This document shows positions 18,300 to 27,936 of a DNA stretch of 64,000 nt, one piece after another (within the stretch, counting starts at the first letter, position 1; every line of letters begins with the position of its first letter). A program made the position numbers and the translations under genes. Under the pieces are notes generated by a model, which was given only the letters and a program-made list of their open reading frames with translations, was not told the origin of the DNA and searched no databases. Source of the stretch: Pseudoalteromonas sp. A25 (GTDB lineage: Bacteria; Pseudomonadota; Gammaproteobacteria; Enterobacterales; Alteromonadaceae); contig NZ_AP021847.1 in assembly GCF_009176705.1 (NCBI RefSeq), forward strand, positions 734,501 to 798,500, given 5' to 3'.

Positions 18300-18650
18300 T
18301 TAGTCACTAACAACCGTGCGATCGCCATGACTTGGTGGCGTAGAAATAACCAGCATAGTTAGCACCTCATTGCTGATGTTTTTTAATTGATGCGGGGTGT
18401 TAGCGCTCACATGTACGCCCTGCCCGCTGCGCAGTGTTAATATTTCACCATCAACGTCTAAGCACGCTTCGCCTTCAAGTATATAAAAAAACTGTTGTGC
18501 AAAATGATGAAAGTGTTTGACCTCTTGCGCCCCTGCAGGTACACGCTCTTGGATCACGCTTAATGCGTCAGTTGCCACTAAGTGCCAGCCATCACACACC
18601 TCACCCCAAGTATAATGCTTGGCGTTTTCTGTACTTACCACATGACTCAT
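18300..18650 (-). CDS. Small cupin-domain protein
   Basis: A 116-residue single-domain cupin. The first motif includes KHFHHFAQQFFYILEGEA with metal-ligand histidines and a glutamate, and the second is HVSANTPHQLKN. Small stand-alone cupins bind a metal and act as isomerases, dioxygenases or sugar-binding proteins; the substrate cannot be inferred here. The ATG at 18650 is chosen because AGGAG lies eight bases upstream, whereas an upstream in-frame TTG has no ribosome site. It converges with pxpA, and its leader abuts the terminator of the yebC-family gene. Confidence 0.85.
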   Translation of the reverse strand: MSHVVSTENAKHYTWGEVCDGWHLVATDALSVIQERVPAGAQEVKHFHHFAQQFFYILEGEACLDVDGEILTLRSGQGVHVSANTPHQLKNISNEVLTMLVISTPPSHGDRTVVSD

Positions 18651-18669
18651 GACTTGGCTCCTATAGATC

Positions 18670-18696
18670 AAAAAGCCGAGCTAATTGCCCGGCTTT
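18670..18696 (-). terminator. Rho-independent terminator of the yebC-family gene
   Basis: On the minus strand the stem AAAGCCG...CGGCTTT is followed by a run of five T (A at 18670-18674 on the plus strand). It lies about 20 bases beyond the stop at 18718 and just before the cupin ribosome site. Confidence 0.75.
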
Positions 18697-18717
18697 ATTA
18701 TCAACACGTACTCGCGA

Positions 18718-19443
18718 CTAGTTTTTAACAATCGCATTATGATAAATGTTTTGCACATCATCACAGTCTTCAAGCATACCCATAAACTTCTCAAAGTTGG
18801 CGATGTCGTCTGGATCCGTGATTTCGATGTGTGTCTGAGGCACAAAAGTGATTTCATCCACTTCAAAGTTAATACCATCAAACGCTTCTGTAAGTGCCGT
18901 TTTTGCTTTGTAGTACTCAGTGTGTGGTGCAAATACAGACACTTTACCGTCTTCTACTTCAACATCAGTCACATCCACATCAGCCATCATGAGCGCTTCT
19001 AATACCGCTTCATCATCATCGCCATCAAAACCTAAAATAGCGAAATGATCAAACATATGCGCAACACAACCAGGACTGCCAATTTTTGAGTCTGTTTTGG
19101 TAAACGGTAGACGCACATCTTTAATCGTACGATTTGGGTTATCAGTTAAGCAGTCAACGATCACCATACAATTACCCGGTCCATACCCTTCATAACGCGC
19201 AGCCGCATAGTCTTCACCTGCGCCGCCTGCCGCTTTTTCAACTGCTTTATCAATAACGTGTGCGGGTACTTGATCTTTTTTAGCTTTATCTATGAGGCGA
19301 CGTAATGACAAATTTGTTTCAGGGTCAGGGCCGCCATTTTTAGCTACAACGTAAATTTCTTTACCATATTTTGAGTTAACTTTGGTTTTTGCCGCCGCCG
19401 TTTTTGCCATGGCGTTTTTGCGGACTTCAAATGCTCTGCCCAT
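18718..19443 (-). CDS. YebC/PmpR family protein (YeeN-like branch)
   Basis: The 241-residue protein belongs to the YebC/PmpR/TACO1 family, whose members act as DNA-binding regulators or as translation factors that relieve stalling at proline-rich sequences. It starts [20 protein letters not shown] instead of the AGHSKW start of classical YebC, which places it with the YeeN-like branch. Family blocks such as [17 protein letters not shown] and the acidic C-terminal tail are present, at full length. It has its own downstream terminator. The gene appears monocistronic. Confidence 0.92.
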   Translation of the reverse strand: MGRAFEVRKNAMAKTAAAKTKVNSKYGKEIYVVAKNGGPDPETNLSLRRLIDKAKKDQVPAHVIDKAVEKAAGGAGEDYAAARYEGYGPGNCMVIVDCLTDNPNRTIKDVRLPFTKTDSKIGSPGCVAHMFDHFAILGFDGDDDEAVLEALMMADVDVTDVEVEDGKVSVFAPHTEYYKAKTALTEAFDGINFEVDEITFVPQTHIEITDPDDIANFEKFMGMLEDCDDVQNIYHNAIVKN

Positions 19444-19533
19444 CTTAATTCTCGTTTTATAGATTAAATTGACGAGATTTTAACAAGACTCTCGTCATTG
19501 GGCTAGCGTTTGATGGGGATTGCCTATGCAAAG

Positions 19534-20127
19534 CTATGTAAACGCCTTGATAAGCTCCGGAAGCTCTTGAAAATGACGCAATATATGATGTGCTTGACTA
19601 GCATAGTGTGGCACCTCGTCTGGCGCATATAAACACGAGCGCATTTTGGCGTTATGTGCAGCTTGAATATCATACAAGTAATCACCAACGTACATACAAT
19701 GTGCAGATGAAAATTGCCATTGCTTCGCAATATGCAAAAGAGCACTCGGATTTGGTTTTGCTGGTGCATCATCCCGTGTCAATAACAATGAAATGGGCAG
19801 GTTACATTGTGCTTGCTTTAGCTTAGCCGCGCGCCCAAAGTTTCGCGTCACAATAGCCATCGGAATTTGCATTTGTTCAAGCAGTTGCAAACTCTCAGCA
19901 ACCCCCGGTAAAAGCTGTGCATTCTGTGCGTCTAACATCTCATGCTGATGAACAATATGCATGGCTTCTTGGCGCATATAAGGAGAGGGGAGCTGTGCGA
20001 TAAAATCTAGTAAATCTTGGTCTTTGGGGCAACCTACTTGCGCTTTGATCAGTTGAAAGTCTAAATCTGAGCTGACTAAGGTGCCATCTAAATCGAAGAT
20101 CACCCCTTTAATTGTTTGTTTGATCAT
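19534..20127 (-). CDS. HAD-superfamily phosphatase, phosphoglycolate-phosphatase-like
   Basis: A 197-residue HAD hydrolase with motif I FDLDGT (nucleophile Asp12, acid Asp14), motif II in AIVTRN, motif III lysine in PAKPNP and motif IV GDYLYD. An alpha-helical cap sits between motifs I and II, as in subfamily I phosphatases. The start at 20127 puts the first motif at the expected distance from the N-terminus; an in-frame upstream codon at 20208 would add 27 residues of no recognisable type. The substrate is probably a small phosphorylated metabolite. Confidence 0.88.
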   Translation of the reverse strand: MIKQTIKGVIFDLDGTLVSSDLDFQLIKAQVGCPKDQDLLDFIAQLPSPYMRQEAMHIVHQHEMLDAQNAQLLPGVAESLQLLEQMQIPMAIVTRNFGRAAKLKQAQCNLPISLLLTRDDAPAKPNPSALLHIAKQWQFSSAHCMYVGDYLYDIQAAHNAKMRSCLYAPDEVPHYASQAHHILRHFQELPELIKAFT

Positions 20128-20360
20128 AGCACTACTATATGAACACGCCTGTGCGTTTAATTGTAACATTATTATCCCTGCCATGAGTGGCGAATGTTGT
20201 TTAACCATAGGCGACTAAGCTTCATTGTGCAAAGTACTCAGAGACCATCGCAAGCCATAAAATATTTTTTAAATTGCGCAAGCAACAACAATGCTATTCA
20301 TTATTGTAACTATAAAAGCGTCATATTATCTCGCAACTGTTGCGCAGGATCACGCCTCTG

Positions 20361-20376
20361 TTTATAACGTTATAAA
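20361..20376. promoter_or_regulatory. Perfect 16-bp palindrome
   Basis: TTTATAACGTTATAAA is its own reverse complement with no spacer. It lies in the long gap, about 270 bases before the small membrane protein gene. It could bind a dimeric regulator; A+T content lowers its significance. Confidence 0.35.
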
Positions 20377-20498
20377 ATAATTTATATACATTATTGCATA
20401 TTGGGCCTGACAAGCGGCAATAAAATGGCGTGCCAACCTGCATTTCTTGAAATTATTGTCTCTATTTTGTAAATAAATAAAAAAATCAAATTTTTTTG

Positions 20499-20527
20499 TT
20501 GATATTTATCTCAATTTGTCTTTAAAA
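20499..20527 (+). promoter_or_regulatory. Sigma-70-like promoter before the small membrane protein gene
   Basis: TTGATA at 20499-20504 and TTAAAA at 20522-20527 are separated by 17 bases. It lies about 100 bases before the ATG at 20629. Assigned by eye only. Confidence 0.35.
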
Positions 20528-20628
20528 TCCCGCACTTTTTTATTTCGTGCAAAAATGTTCCAAAAAACTGGCCTCACTTTTGCTCGTATAAATGAACCCG
20601 TTTAGCAAGAAAAAATGTGGTGAGCAGT

Positions 20629-20868
20629 ATGGATTTTTACATCCTAAAAAAGCAAGAAAAGCTTGTTGCCATTCCTGCGGATGAGCAAAATTGCAAAGAG
20701 TACTTAGACGATGGCTATTTTTACGTTGATAAAGTAGCAGCATGTAATGAAAAGTCAGCTTTAAAAAGGTTGCAGACAAAGCAAGTAAAAGCGTTTAGAA
20801 CACCAGCATTATTGTTATTGCTTGTTTTGCCTATTATTCTTTTTGCTTGGATGCAAATAAGCCGTTAA
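20629..20868 (+). CDS. Small single-pass membrane protein of unknown function
   Basis: A 79-residue protein: a polar N-terminal part (MDFYILKKQEKLVAIP, then acidic) and one C-terminal transmembrane helix (about residues 60-76) ending ISR, so probably tail-anchored with the soluble part inside. I do not recognise the family. The ATG at 20629 is preferred over an upstream in-frame start because GTGAGC lies at a suitable distance. It precedes sbcD by 53 bases in the same direction, but a promoter-like gap allows separate transcription. Confidence 0.6.
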   Translation: MDFYILKKQEKLVAIPADEQNCKEYLDDGYFYVDKVAACNEKSALKRLQTKQVKAFRTPALLLLLVLPIILFAWMQISR

Positions 20869-20921
20869 CCAAGCACTCTGACAATGATATATTAGCGTTT
20901 CTACCGTCAAGGAAACGCTGA

Positions 20922-22133
20922 ATGAAAGTATTGCATACCTCTGATTGGCATTTAGGCCAACAGTTCTATGAGCATAGTCGTGCGCAAGAGCAGCAAATAT
21001 TTCTAGATTGGCTTGCAAACACATGCAAAACACAAGCTATTGATTTACTTGTTGTTGCCGGTGACATATACCACACTGCAACCCCACCGGCTTATGCCGA
21101 ACAGCAACTATATTCTTTCATCAAGCACGCCACGCAGCTTAGCCCTGATCTGCATATTGTCCTGATCGCAGGTAATCATGACTCAGCAAATCGCATCGAG
21201 ACAGCAATGCCGCTTTTGCAACACTTCAACACCCATGTTGTTGGTCGTTTCGATAAGCATGCACCAGAAAAAGTGGTCAAATCGATAGCAACTAAAAATG
21301 GCAGTGCACATGTTGTCGCTATGCCATTTTTAAGAGCAGCTGATATCACTATCACGTCGGAGATCAGCTACCAACAGGCGGTATCCCTCGCATACCAGCA
21401 GGCTCTTGAACACGCGCTGCCATTATCTGAAAATGAACCACTGATATTAATGGGTCACCTCCATGCCAAAGGCGGTGATATATCTAGTGATTCAGAAAGA
21501 AACATCTCAATAGGCGGGTTTGAAGCAATTAATGCTAATGTTTTTAGCCAACAAGCTGATTATGTCGCCTTAGGGCATCTTCACAAGGCACAAGTTGTCG
21601 CCAAAAGTGAACACATTCGTTATAGCGGCACACCATTACCTATGTCATTTTCAGAAAAAAACTATCAGCATCAAGTATTAATCGCTGAGTTTTCTGGTAA
21701 ACAACTCAACAGTGTAAAGCCCCTTTACGTTCCCAGATACCAACAACTTATTCTATTGCCTGAGCAGGGTGGGGCAGACTTAACAACATTGTGCGAACTT
21801 ATTAATGAATTGAGTTTTGACGATGAAAAACCATCGAGTTATATCCGTCTGCGCTTGAACAGTAATGAAACAAGCAGCCAGTTTCGTACCGTAATTGACG
21901 AGGCACTCAATGACAAACCGCTTTTATTTTGTGGCATAGAGCGGGTAAGTGGGCAGACAAAAACCCATGATGACTACTTTGAAGATCTTGGCAAAATAGA
22001 ACAATTGGACCCAATGGCACTGCTCAGCCTCGCTTTTTCTGAGCAAGTTGGCGAAGACGACCCAGTTCCTGAACAAGTAAAAGAATGCTTAGCCCAAGTT
22101 ATTAATTCAATGGATGAAGAGACTCAGTTATGA
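20922..22133 (+). CDS. sbcD: SbcCD exonuclease subunit SbcD
   Basis: The 403-residue Mre11-type nuclease starts MKVLHTSDWHLGQ and carries the metal-binding phosphoesterase motifs TSDWHLG, GDIYH, GNHD and GHLHKA. Length matches SbcD of E. coli (about 400). With SbcC it cleaves hairpins and DNA ends during repair and at palindromes. The gene overlaps sbcC by four bases (ATGA), ensuring coupled synthesis of the complex. Confidence 0.97.
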   Translation: MKVLHTSDWHLGQQFYEHSRAQEQQIFLDWLANTCKTQAIDLLVVAGDIYHTATPPAYAEQQLYSFIKHATQLSPDLHIVLIAGNHDSANRIETAMPLLQHFNTHVVGRFDKHAPEKVVKSIATKNGSAHVVAMPFLRAADITITSEISYQQAVSLAYQQALEHALPLSENEPLILMGHLHAKGGDISSDSERNISIGGFEAINANVFSQQADYVALGHLHKAQVVAKSEHIRYSGTPLPMSFSEKNYQHQVLIAEFSGKQLNSVKPLYVPRYQQLILLPEQGGADLTTLCELINELSFDDEKPSSYIRLRLNSNETSSQFRTVIDEALNDKPLLFCGIERVSGQTKTHDDYFEDLGKIEQLDPMALLSLAFSEQVGEDDPVPEQVKECLAQVINSMDEETQL

Positions 22134-25100
22134 AATTGCTTAGCCTGTCTATAAAAAACCTCGCATCGTTAACTCATGCTGATGTGGACTTTGAGTCACC
22201 GCCTCTCAGTCAAAGCGGTTTGTTTGCGATAACCGGTGATACTGGCGCTGGAAAGAGTACATTATTGGATGGGATCTGCTTAGCGCTATACGGCAAGACT
22301 GCAAGGCTGAAGAACGATTTAAAAAATACAGTCGCCTTTAATGGTGATGAAATAAAACTGAATGACCCACGAAACCTTTTGCGCCGTGGCAGCGCTCAAG
22401 GACAGGCTGAAGCAAAGTTTATAGGGCAAGATGGTGAACGCTATATTGCTCGTTGGAAAATAGAGCGCGCTCGAAAAAAAGCTGATGGCAAGCTTAAGCG
22501 AGCAGAGCATCTGCTAATTCGTTGCAGTGATGAGTCTGTACTCACTCAATCAAGCAGTGCAACAGTTAATAAAGTCGAGCAGTTGATTGGTTTAAGTTTC
22601 GAGCAGTTTACGCGAGCGGTATTGCTCGCTCAGCATGAGTTTGCTGCATTTTTGAAAGCCAGTGCGGATGAACGCGCACAATTACTTGAGTGTTTAACTG
22701 GCACCGACAAATTTAGCCGCCTTGGTCAGGCAATTTTTGAGCGTCACAAAGAAAAAAAATCAAAACTTGAACAAACAAAACAAAGTTTAGCCCACTATCA
22801 AATTCTAACTACTGAAGAACTTACTGCACTAAATATACAGTTAGAAAGCCTTGATAATGAACTCAAACAATTACAAACCCAGCGAGACCAATATCAACAA
22901 GATATGCAATGGCTCAATACCAATGAGCAACTGCAACAAAAACATGACCAATATCAACAGCTTTTACTTGAGATTAATACACAACTTGGTGCCCAAGCAC
23001 CAGCTGTAGAGCAGGCTCAATTAGCCCAAGTTGTACAGCAAATAGCCGACAATAGGCAACAAGCGCAAATGCTAAATGCTCAGCATAGTCAGCTACAAGC
23101 ACAGCATAGCGAACTGAGCAAACAAGACTATTCTCAACAAATTAGCGAACAACAAAATACGGTCGCTTCAGCACAAAGGGCTCAGCAAACCGCAACTGAG
23201 CAGCTAAAAGGGCAAGAGCCTAAGGTCAAACAAGTGCGGGCTTTAGATAATCAGCGCAGCGTTGCTCAGCAACAAGTTTCTGATAGCCAAAAACAAATAA
23301 AAGCAACGCAACAAACCGTAGAAGATAATCAAGCGCAACTGACAGATTTAACTGATCAACTTAGTAAAAATAAAGCACAGCAAGATGACATTCAAACACA
23401 GCTCGCGCAAAGCAGTAAGTTTGCAAGTGCTCATAAACACTGGTCACATCTAAACAGCATATTTGAGAATATAAAGGATTGTTCTGATCGCATTGAGCAG
23501 TATCAGCACCAGTGCAACGAGCAGCGCACGCAGCATCAAGCGCTGATACAGCAGCTAGACCCGTTAAAAGTGCAAATAGAGCAGCAGCAACAGTCATTCA
23601 ATGAGCTTGAATTGCAGCAGCTAGAAGTTGAGAAACAACTGTCGTCTTTAGATTATGAAGCAATACAAAAACAACACTATGATTTAAAGTCTGCGATTAA
23701 TTTATCATCGCAAGGGCAAAAATGTGAGCATGAGCTTTTACAACTTGCAACCAGCATTGATAAAGGTCGCCATCAACAAACAACGCTCAAATTACAACTT
23801 CAAGATACTGAAAAACAGGTTGAATTACATAAACAACGCGCGCTAATAACCCAACAAAACCTCACTCAAGTTCAAGTACGCGCTAGTGACAATATCAGCG
23901 CGCTGCGAGCGCAGCTTAAAGAGGGCGAAGAGTGTATGGTATGCGGTGCCACCGAGCACCCCTATGGCGTAGAGCATATTGACAGTCACTGGCAAGCACT
24001 CATTGCCGACTTTTCAGCACAGCAGCAAAGCGCAGTTAAAGCTCAGCAACAATCGCAGCAACGCTATAACGAGCAAATGGTTGCGCATGAGCAAGTGAAC
24101 GCCCAGCTGCAAGTGTCTTTGCAGCGCAAAGCGCAACTTATCGAGCAACAAGCACAAATTAGCGAACAGTTAAAAGTATTTGGCTATGATGCTTACCCAA
24201 ATAGTGATGAAGCACAACAACAAGTGCAAGCGCTTGAACAAGACCTCAAGCGATATAGTGAGTTCAGTAAACAGCAACAAACGTTATGGTCAAAGATTAA
24301 GTCGTCGCAGCAGTCCCTTAGTACATGTAAGCAACAATATACTGAAGCGCAACAGCAATTGCAGCATCTAACAAACACTATCGCAGCTTGCGAACAGAGT
24401 ACTCAAGACAATCAACAAAACTTGTCAAAGCTCAAAAACGATGCACAACAGCTGTTTAGTGACGATACTTGGTGGTTGAGCTTTGAGCACAACCCACATA
24501 ATGCGCTTGATTCACTGCGTGCTGATGTTGAACAATATGATGTCTGGCAAAAAACAGCCGAAGGGTTAGTACAAACGCAGCAACAACTGCAGTCCAAGCT
24601 AGAAAGTTGTGAGCACCATCATCATTTGCAAAGCAATCAACTTACTCAGCAACAAACGCAACTTGCGCAACTACAACAAACACTGTTCGAGCTCGATACG
24701 CAGCGCAGCCAATTACTCGCGCTCGAACATAACGTTGATGACTGGTTTGGATCACTGCAAACTCAGCTAGAGCAGTCGAATCAACAGCTCAATCAAGCCA
24801 AAGAAAAGCTTGCACGACTTGAGCATGAAAAACACCAACAAGCCCTTAAACTGACTCACTTACGCGCTCAGCTTGATGATAATGAAACACAACAAAATAC
24901 CGTAGCAGAGCGCTTTGACACATGGCTAAATACGCAACGAGAGCAACATCAAGAACTTACAACGGAACGAGTCAGTGAGCTGCTATCAACGCCATTTGAG
25001 CAATATGAGCAAGTACTTGAAGCACACCATCAACAACAACAGCGTCATACGCAGGCTCATGCTCGACTGAGCCATCTTCTTGAAGAAATTGAGCATCATG

Positions 25101-25792
25101 CCGCGCAGGCTCACAGCAATGCCTCCAAACAAGCGCTGGTAGAGTCACTAGATAAAATTCATGTAAATATTGAATCAACGCAAGCTCAGTGGTTGGAATG
25201 TAACAGTCGGTTAAAGCAGCATGAACAAAACATCACGTCACGCGCTCAGCAACAAGCAACCCTAACACAGCTGCAAACACAGTATGAACATTGGTACTTA
25301 CTAGACAAATTGCTAGGAGATGCCACAGGCAAAAAGCTACGTAATATAGCGCAAACGCAAACGCTGAAAATTTTACTACAGTATGCCAACCAGCATTTGC
25401 GTAGTTTATCGAAAAGGTATCGGCTAACAGTGATAGGCCACTCACTTAACATCGCCATAATCGACAAAGACATGGCCGATGAACAGCGCTCAGTTAACAC
25501 CCTCTCAGGGGGTGAATCATTTTTGGTTTCTTTAGCATTAGCGCTGGGCTTAGCGTCGCTGTCGGCGAACAAAGTGCAGATAAGCTCGCTATTTATTGAT
25601 GAAGGGTTTGGAACACTTGACCCTGAGACCTTGAGTGTTGCGCTGGATGCGCTAGACTCATTGCAAGCACAAGGCCGAAAGGTCGGCGTGATCTCTCACG
25701 TTAGTGAAATGACAGAGCGTGTTGCAACACAAGTACACGTTAAAAAACAGCCCGGTGGTTACTCCAGCATTCAAATAAAAGGACAAGCTTAA
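22130..25792 (+). CDS. sbcC: SbcCD exonuclease ATPase subunit SbcC
   Basis: The 1220-residue Rad50-type ATPase has Walker A GDTGAGKS near residue 35, a very long coiled coil unusually rich in glutamine (about 200-1000), the zinc hook CMVC near 602, the signature LSGGES near 1125 and Walker B LFIDEGFGTLD. The hook dimerises two SbcC arms; the heads sit with SbcD. The coiled coil is somewhat longer than in E. coli SbcC (about 1050 residues). It overlaps sbcD by four bases and the downstream methyltransferase by one base (TAATG). Confidence 0.97.
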   Translation: MKLLSLSIKNLASLTHADVDFESPPLSQSGLFAITGDTGAGKSTLLDGICLALYGKTARLKNDLKNTVAFNGDEIKLNDPRNLLRRGSAQGQAEAKFIGQDGERYIARWKIERARKKADGKLKRAEHLLIRCSDESVLTQSSSATVNKVEQLIGLSFEQFTRAVLLAQHEFAAFLKASADERAQLLECLTGTDKFSRLGQAIFERHKEKKSKLEQTKQSLAHYQILTTEELTALNIQLESLDNELKQLQTQRDQYQQDMQWLNTNEQLQQKHDQYQQLLLEINTQLGAQAPAVEQAQLAQVVQQIADNRQQAQMLNAQHSQLQAQHSELSKQDYSQQISEQQNTVASAQRAQQTATEQLKGQEPKVKQVRALDNQRSVAQQQVSDSQKQIKATQQTVEDNQAQLTDLTDQLSKNKAQQDDIQTQLAQSSKFASAHKHWSHLNSIFENIKDCSDRIEQYQHQCNEQRTQHQALIQQLDPLKVQIEQQQQSFNELELQQLEVEKQLSSLDYEAIQKQHYDLKSAINLSSQGQKCEHELLQLATSIDKGRHQQTTLKLQLQDTEKQVELHKQRALITQQNLTQVQVRASDNISALRAQLKEGEECMVCGATEHPYGVEHIDSHWQALIADFSAQQQSAVKAQQQSQQRYNEQMVAHEQVNAQLQVSLQRKAQLIEQQAQISEQLKVFGYDAYPNSDEAQQQVQALEQDLKRYSEFSKQQQTLWSKIKSSQQSLSTCKQQYTEAQQQLQHLTNTIAACEQSTQDNQQNLSKLKNDAQQLFSDDTWWLSFEHNPHNALDSLRADVEQYDVWQKTAEGLVQTQQQLQSKLESCEHHHHLQSNQLTQQQTQLAQLQQTLFELDTQRSQLLALEHNVDDWFGSLQTQLEQSNQQLNQAKEKLARLEHEKHQQALKLTHLRAQLDDNETQQNTVAERFDTWLNTQREQHQELTTERVSELLSTPFEQYEQVLEAHHQQQQRHTQAHARLSHLLEEIEHHAAQAHSNASKQALVESLDKIHVNIESTQAQWLECNSRLKQHEQNITSRAQQQATLTQLQTQYEHWYLLDKLLGDATGKKLRNIAQTQTLKILLQYANQHLRSLSKRYRLTVIGHSLNIAIIDKDMADEQRSVNTLSGGESFLVSLALALGLASLSANKVQISSLFIDEGFGTLDPETLSVALDALDSLQAQGRKVGVISHVSEMTERVATQVHVKKQPGGYSSIQIKGQA

Positions 25793-26457
25793 TGCCAAAT
25801 TTTAAAGCTGATGAAGCGCTAAACTACGATCAACGTATCACTCGTTTAGTACCAGGGTATGAGCTACTCCACGAGCTAACCGCCGCACAATTAAAAACCC
25901 TATTACCCGATGAGGCTACCATTTTGGTCGTCGGCGCAGGTACCGGCAAAGATATCATTGAGCTTGCGCAAATAAATCCTCTTTGGCACTTTATTGCGCA
26001 AGATATTTCTGAAGACATGCTTGCTATTGCAGATCGTAATTTTACTAACTTAGGTTTGAGCAGCAGAGTCACAATCGTCAATGGTCCGTTAACGCCAACA
26101 GGCGAGCACATTGATGCAGCTTTATGCTTGCTCGTGTTACACTTTTTACCTGATGACGGTGATAAAGAAGCGTTACTAAAAGCTATTCGCAGTCAGCTTC
26201 CCCATAAAGCCCCTTTCTTTTTAGCCGATTTGATTGCTCCAGAAACAGAATTTGAACGAGAATCTCAGCTTTTCGCATGCAGACAATTAGGATTAACAGA
26301 GGTTGGGGAGCAACGCATGCGTCACAACCTACATCATGAGTTTTACCCACTAGATAGAATGCGCTTATCTGAGCTACTTGCACAAACGGGATTTGATACG
26401 CCACATCATTATTTCAAAGCACTAGGCTTTACAGGGGTAGTTTGTCGCGCCGATTAG
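25792..26457 (+). CDS. SAM-dependent class I methyltransferase
   Basis: A 221-residue methyltransferase with the SAM-binding motif VVGAGTGKD (about residues 46-54), an acidic D at the end of strand 2, and the motif ALCLLVLHFLPDD. Family resemblance is to small-molecule or tRNA-type Methyltransf_12 proteins; the substrate is unknown. Its ATG overlaps the sbcC stop by one base, so it is the third gene of the sbcDC operon. Its 3' end overlaps the convergent receiver gene by 29 bases. Confidence 0.82.
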   Translation: MPNFKADEALNYDQRITRLVPGYELLHELTAAQLKTLLPDEATILVVGAGTGKDIIELAQINPLWHFIAQDISEDMLAIADRNFTNLGLSSRVTIVNGPLTPTGEHIDAALCLLVLHFLPDDGDKEALLKAIRSQLPHKAPFFLADLIAPETEFERESQLFACRQLGLTEVGEQRMRHNLHHEFYPLDRMRLSELLAQTGFDTPHHYFKALGFTGVVCRAD

Positions 26458-26812
26458 CAACATATTGGAGCTGCTTTTGTAACGTATTGAGAGTAAAGGG
26501 TTTAACAATCATACCATCTATTTTTTCAGATATTAGGTTAAGTATGGTTTGTTTATTATCATCACATGTCACCACTACAATCGCCAAACCAGTCAATTTT
26601 TGATCTTGCCTGACATTACCAATAAGCTCTTTGCCGCTCATTCTCGGCATATTGAGATCTGTGATCAATAAATCAAAGTTATGCGCCTTTAACAGCCTCA
26701 ATGCTTGCGCGCCATCGGTTGCCTCCGTAATGTCTTTATACTTTAAGCGTCGTAGCATATTGATCATCACATGGCGCATCAGAGGCATATCATCGACCAC
26801 GAGTATTTTCAT
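26429..26812 (-). CDS. Single-domain CheY-like response regulator
   Basis: This 127-residue protein is a bare receiver domain: acidic pocket in VVDDMP, acceptor Asp in LLITDLNMP near residue 53, Thr in VVVTCD and the conserved Lys in IVKPF. With no output domain it must act by protein contact, as CheY and similar proteins do. No kinase or chemotaxis gene is adjacent. The ATG at 26812 has AAGGA eleven bases upstream; an upstream TTG is less likely. Confidence 0.88.
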   Translation of the reverse strand: MKILVVDDMPLMRHVMINMLRRLKYKDITEATDGAQALRLLKAHNFDLLITDLNMPRMSGKELIGNVRQDQKLTGLAIVVVTCDDNKQTILNLISEKIDGMIVKPFTLNTLQKQLQYVANRRDKLPL

Positions 26813-26854
26813 GCTTTTTATATCCTTAAAAGCAGTCAAAGTAGAGTATAGAGG

Positions 26855-27382
26855 CTAGTCCAAGCTATGTAATATGTCACATAGTTTGTTGATTTTTATA
26901 TTACTTAATTGTCGATAGTCTAAGAAGGGGCAAACTACGAGGTTATGCGTTTTATCCACTGCAAACTCCGTATCTAGCCAAACAAGTGAGTTGGTAAAAA
27001 TATGATCTCTTAATAGCTTTTTCGCGTAGGTTCTTCCCGCAATAATATGAAAGCGGTATTTGGGATTATCTAACTTTGGCGGGCTAAATAGTAAGGCTTC
27101 TTGACTGTGGCTTTGCAATAAACATTGCTCCCGATAGGCCTGCCAGCTTCCATAGTTAGTAAAATTGTGATCTCTGTGCTTTAGTTGGCCCAGTATTTTG
27201 GCATAAACATTAAATATTTTTCGCCAACCATTCCCAGACGCTAGGCTTATCATTTCAGTCTCACCAATGCTAAGTGGCTGAACAAGTTCTAAATTTTTAT
27301 ATTCCAGCATAGGTGGCATATGCTCAATATATATTGCAACCAAACCACTTGCTTGCCCAAATCCATGAGTTAGTATTTTCAT
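26855..27382 (-). CDS. Uncharacterised protein co-transcribed with the DUF188 gene
   Basis: A 175-residue soluble protein with no signal peptide or membrane segment. I do not recognise the family with certainty. It has conserved-looking Trp and Tyr motifs ([21 protein letters not shown]) and a C-terminal helix. Its ATG overlaps the stop of the DUF188 gene by four bases, so it is the second gene of that minus-strand operon; such close coupling suggests a real, conserved protein. Confidence 0.7.
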   Translation of the reverse strand: MKILTHGFGQASGLVAIYIEHMPPMLEYKNLELVQPLSIGETEMISLASGNGWRKIFNVYAKILGQLKHRDHNFTNYGSWQAYREQCLLQSHSQEALLFSPPKLDNPKYRFHIIAGRTYAKKLLRDHIFTNSLVWLDTEFAVDKTHNLVVCPFLDYRQLSNIKINKLCDILHSLD

Positions 27383-27840
27383 GACCTGGCTTTGGTAAGT
27401 AAGCGGTCTAGCGCGTTGCCAAAGGCTTGTTTATCTGCGTTTGATAGCTTTGCTGGACCACCACTCATTTCTACGCCACTACTGCGCATGGTGTCCATAA
27501 AATCACGCATATTTAAAATCGACTTAATGTTATGAGTCGTATATTCCTCTCCTCTGGGGTTAATAGCCAAGGCTCCTAACTCTATAACTTCAGCGGCTAA
27601 AGGGATATCAGCAGTGATCAAAACATCGCCCGACTGTATACGTTTTACTATTTCATTATCGGCGATATCAAACCCCTTATTTACTTGCAAAAGGCTCACA
27701 TATGGCGAAGCGGGTACCCGCATTGAGTGATTTGCCACTAATGTTGTAACAGTTTGAGTACGTTGCGCAGCTCGGAATATAATTTCTTTTATAACGGCAG
27801 GGCAAGCGTCTGCATCAACCCAAATCTTCATCGTATTCAC
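27379..27840 (-). CDS. DUF188 family protein (YaiI/YqxD)
   Basis: The 153-residue protein has the family features: IWVDADACP near the N-terminus, [10 protein letters not shown] (near 80-90) and NPRGEEYT, giving a PIN-like acidic fold. The family (UPF0178) is widespread but not biochemically defined. An alternative start three codons downstream (27831) would give the N-terminus [11 protein letters not shown], usual for the family; both remain possible. It is the first gene of a two-gene operon. Confidence 0.88.
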   Translation of the reverse strand: MNTMKIWVDADACPAVIKEIIFRAAQRTQTVTTLVANHSMRVPASPYVSLLQVNKGFDIADNEIVKRIQSGDVLITADIPLAAEVIELGALAINPRGEEYTTHNIKSILNMRDFMDTMRSSGVEMSGGPAKLSNADKQAFGNALDRLLTKARS

Positions 27841-27936
27841 TCACTTTATATCTCACTTGGTATAAAGTTGATCTTAACGTTTCTTGCTCACGTAACCTAC
27901 TATTATTTATATAAATAACCAAAATTTGGAATTAAC

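Larger units (their letters stand above)
20128..20628. other. A+T-rich 500-base gap between the HAD gene and a small membrane protein gene
   Basis: I see no credible coding frame here. The tract holds a perfect 16-bp palindrome at 20361-20376, a sigma-70-like promoter at 20499-20527, and two TTGCGCA words near 20275 and 20342. It must also hold the HAD gene promoter on the minus strand. A small RNA cannot be excluded from sequence alone. Confidence 0.5.

Noticed and set aside
22800..25200. Gln-rich low-complexity tract in sbcC, looked at as a possible repeat expansion
   Set aside because: It is the normal coiled coil of SbcC with an intact zinc hook; no tandem DNA repeat was found.
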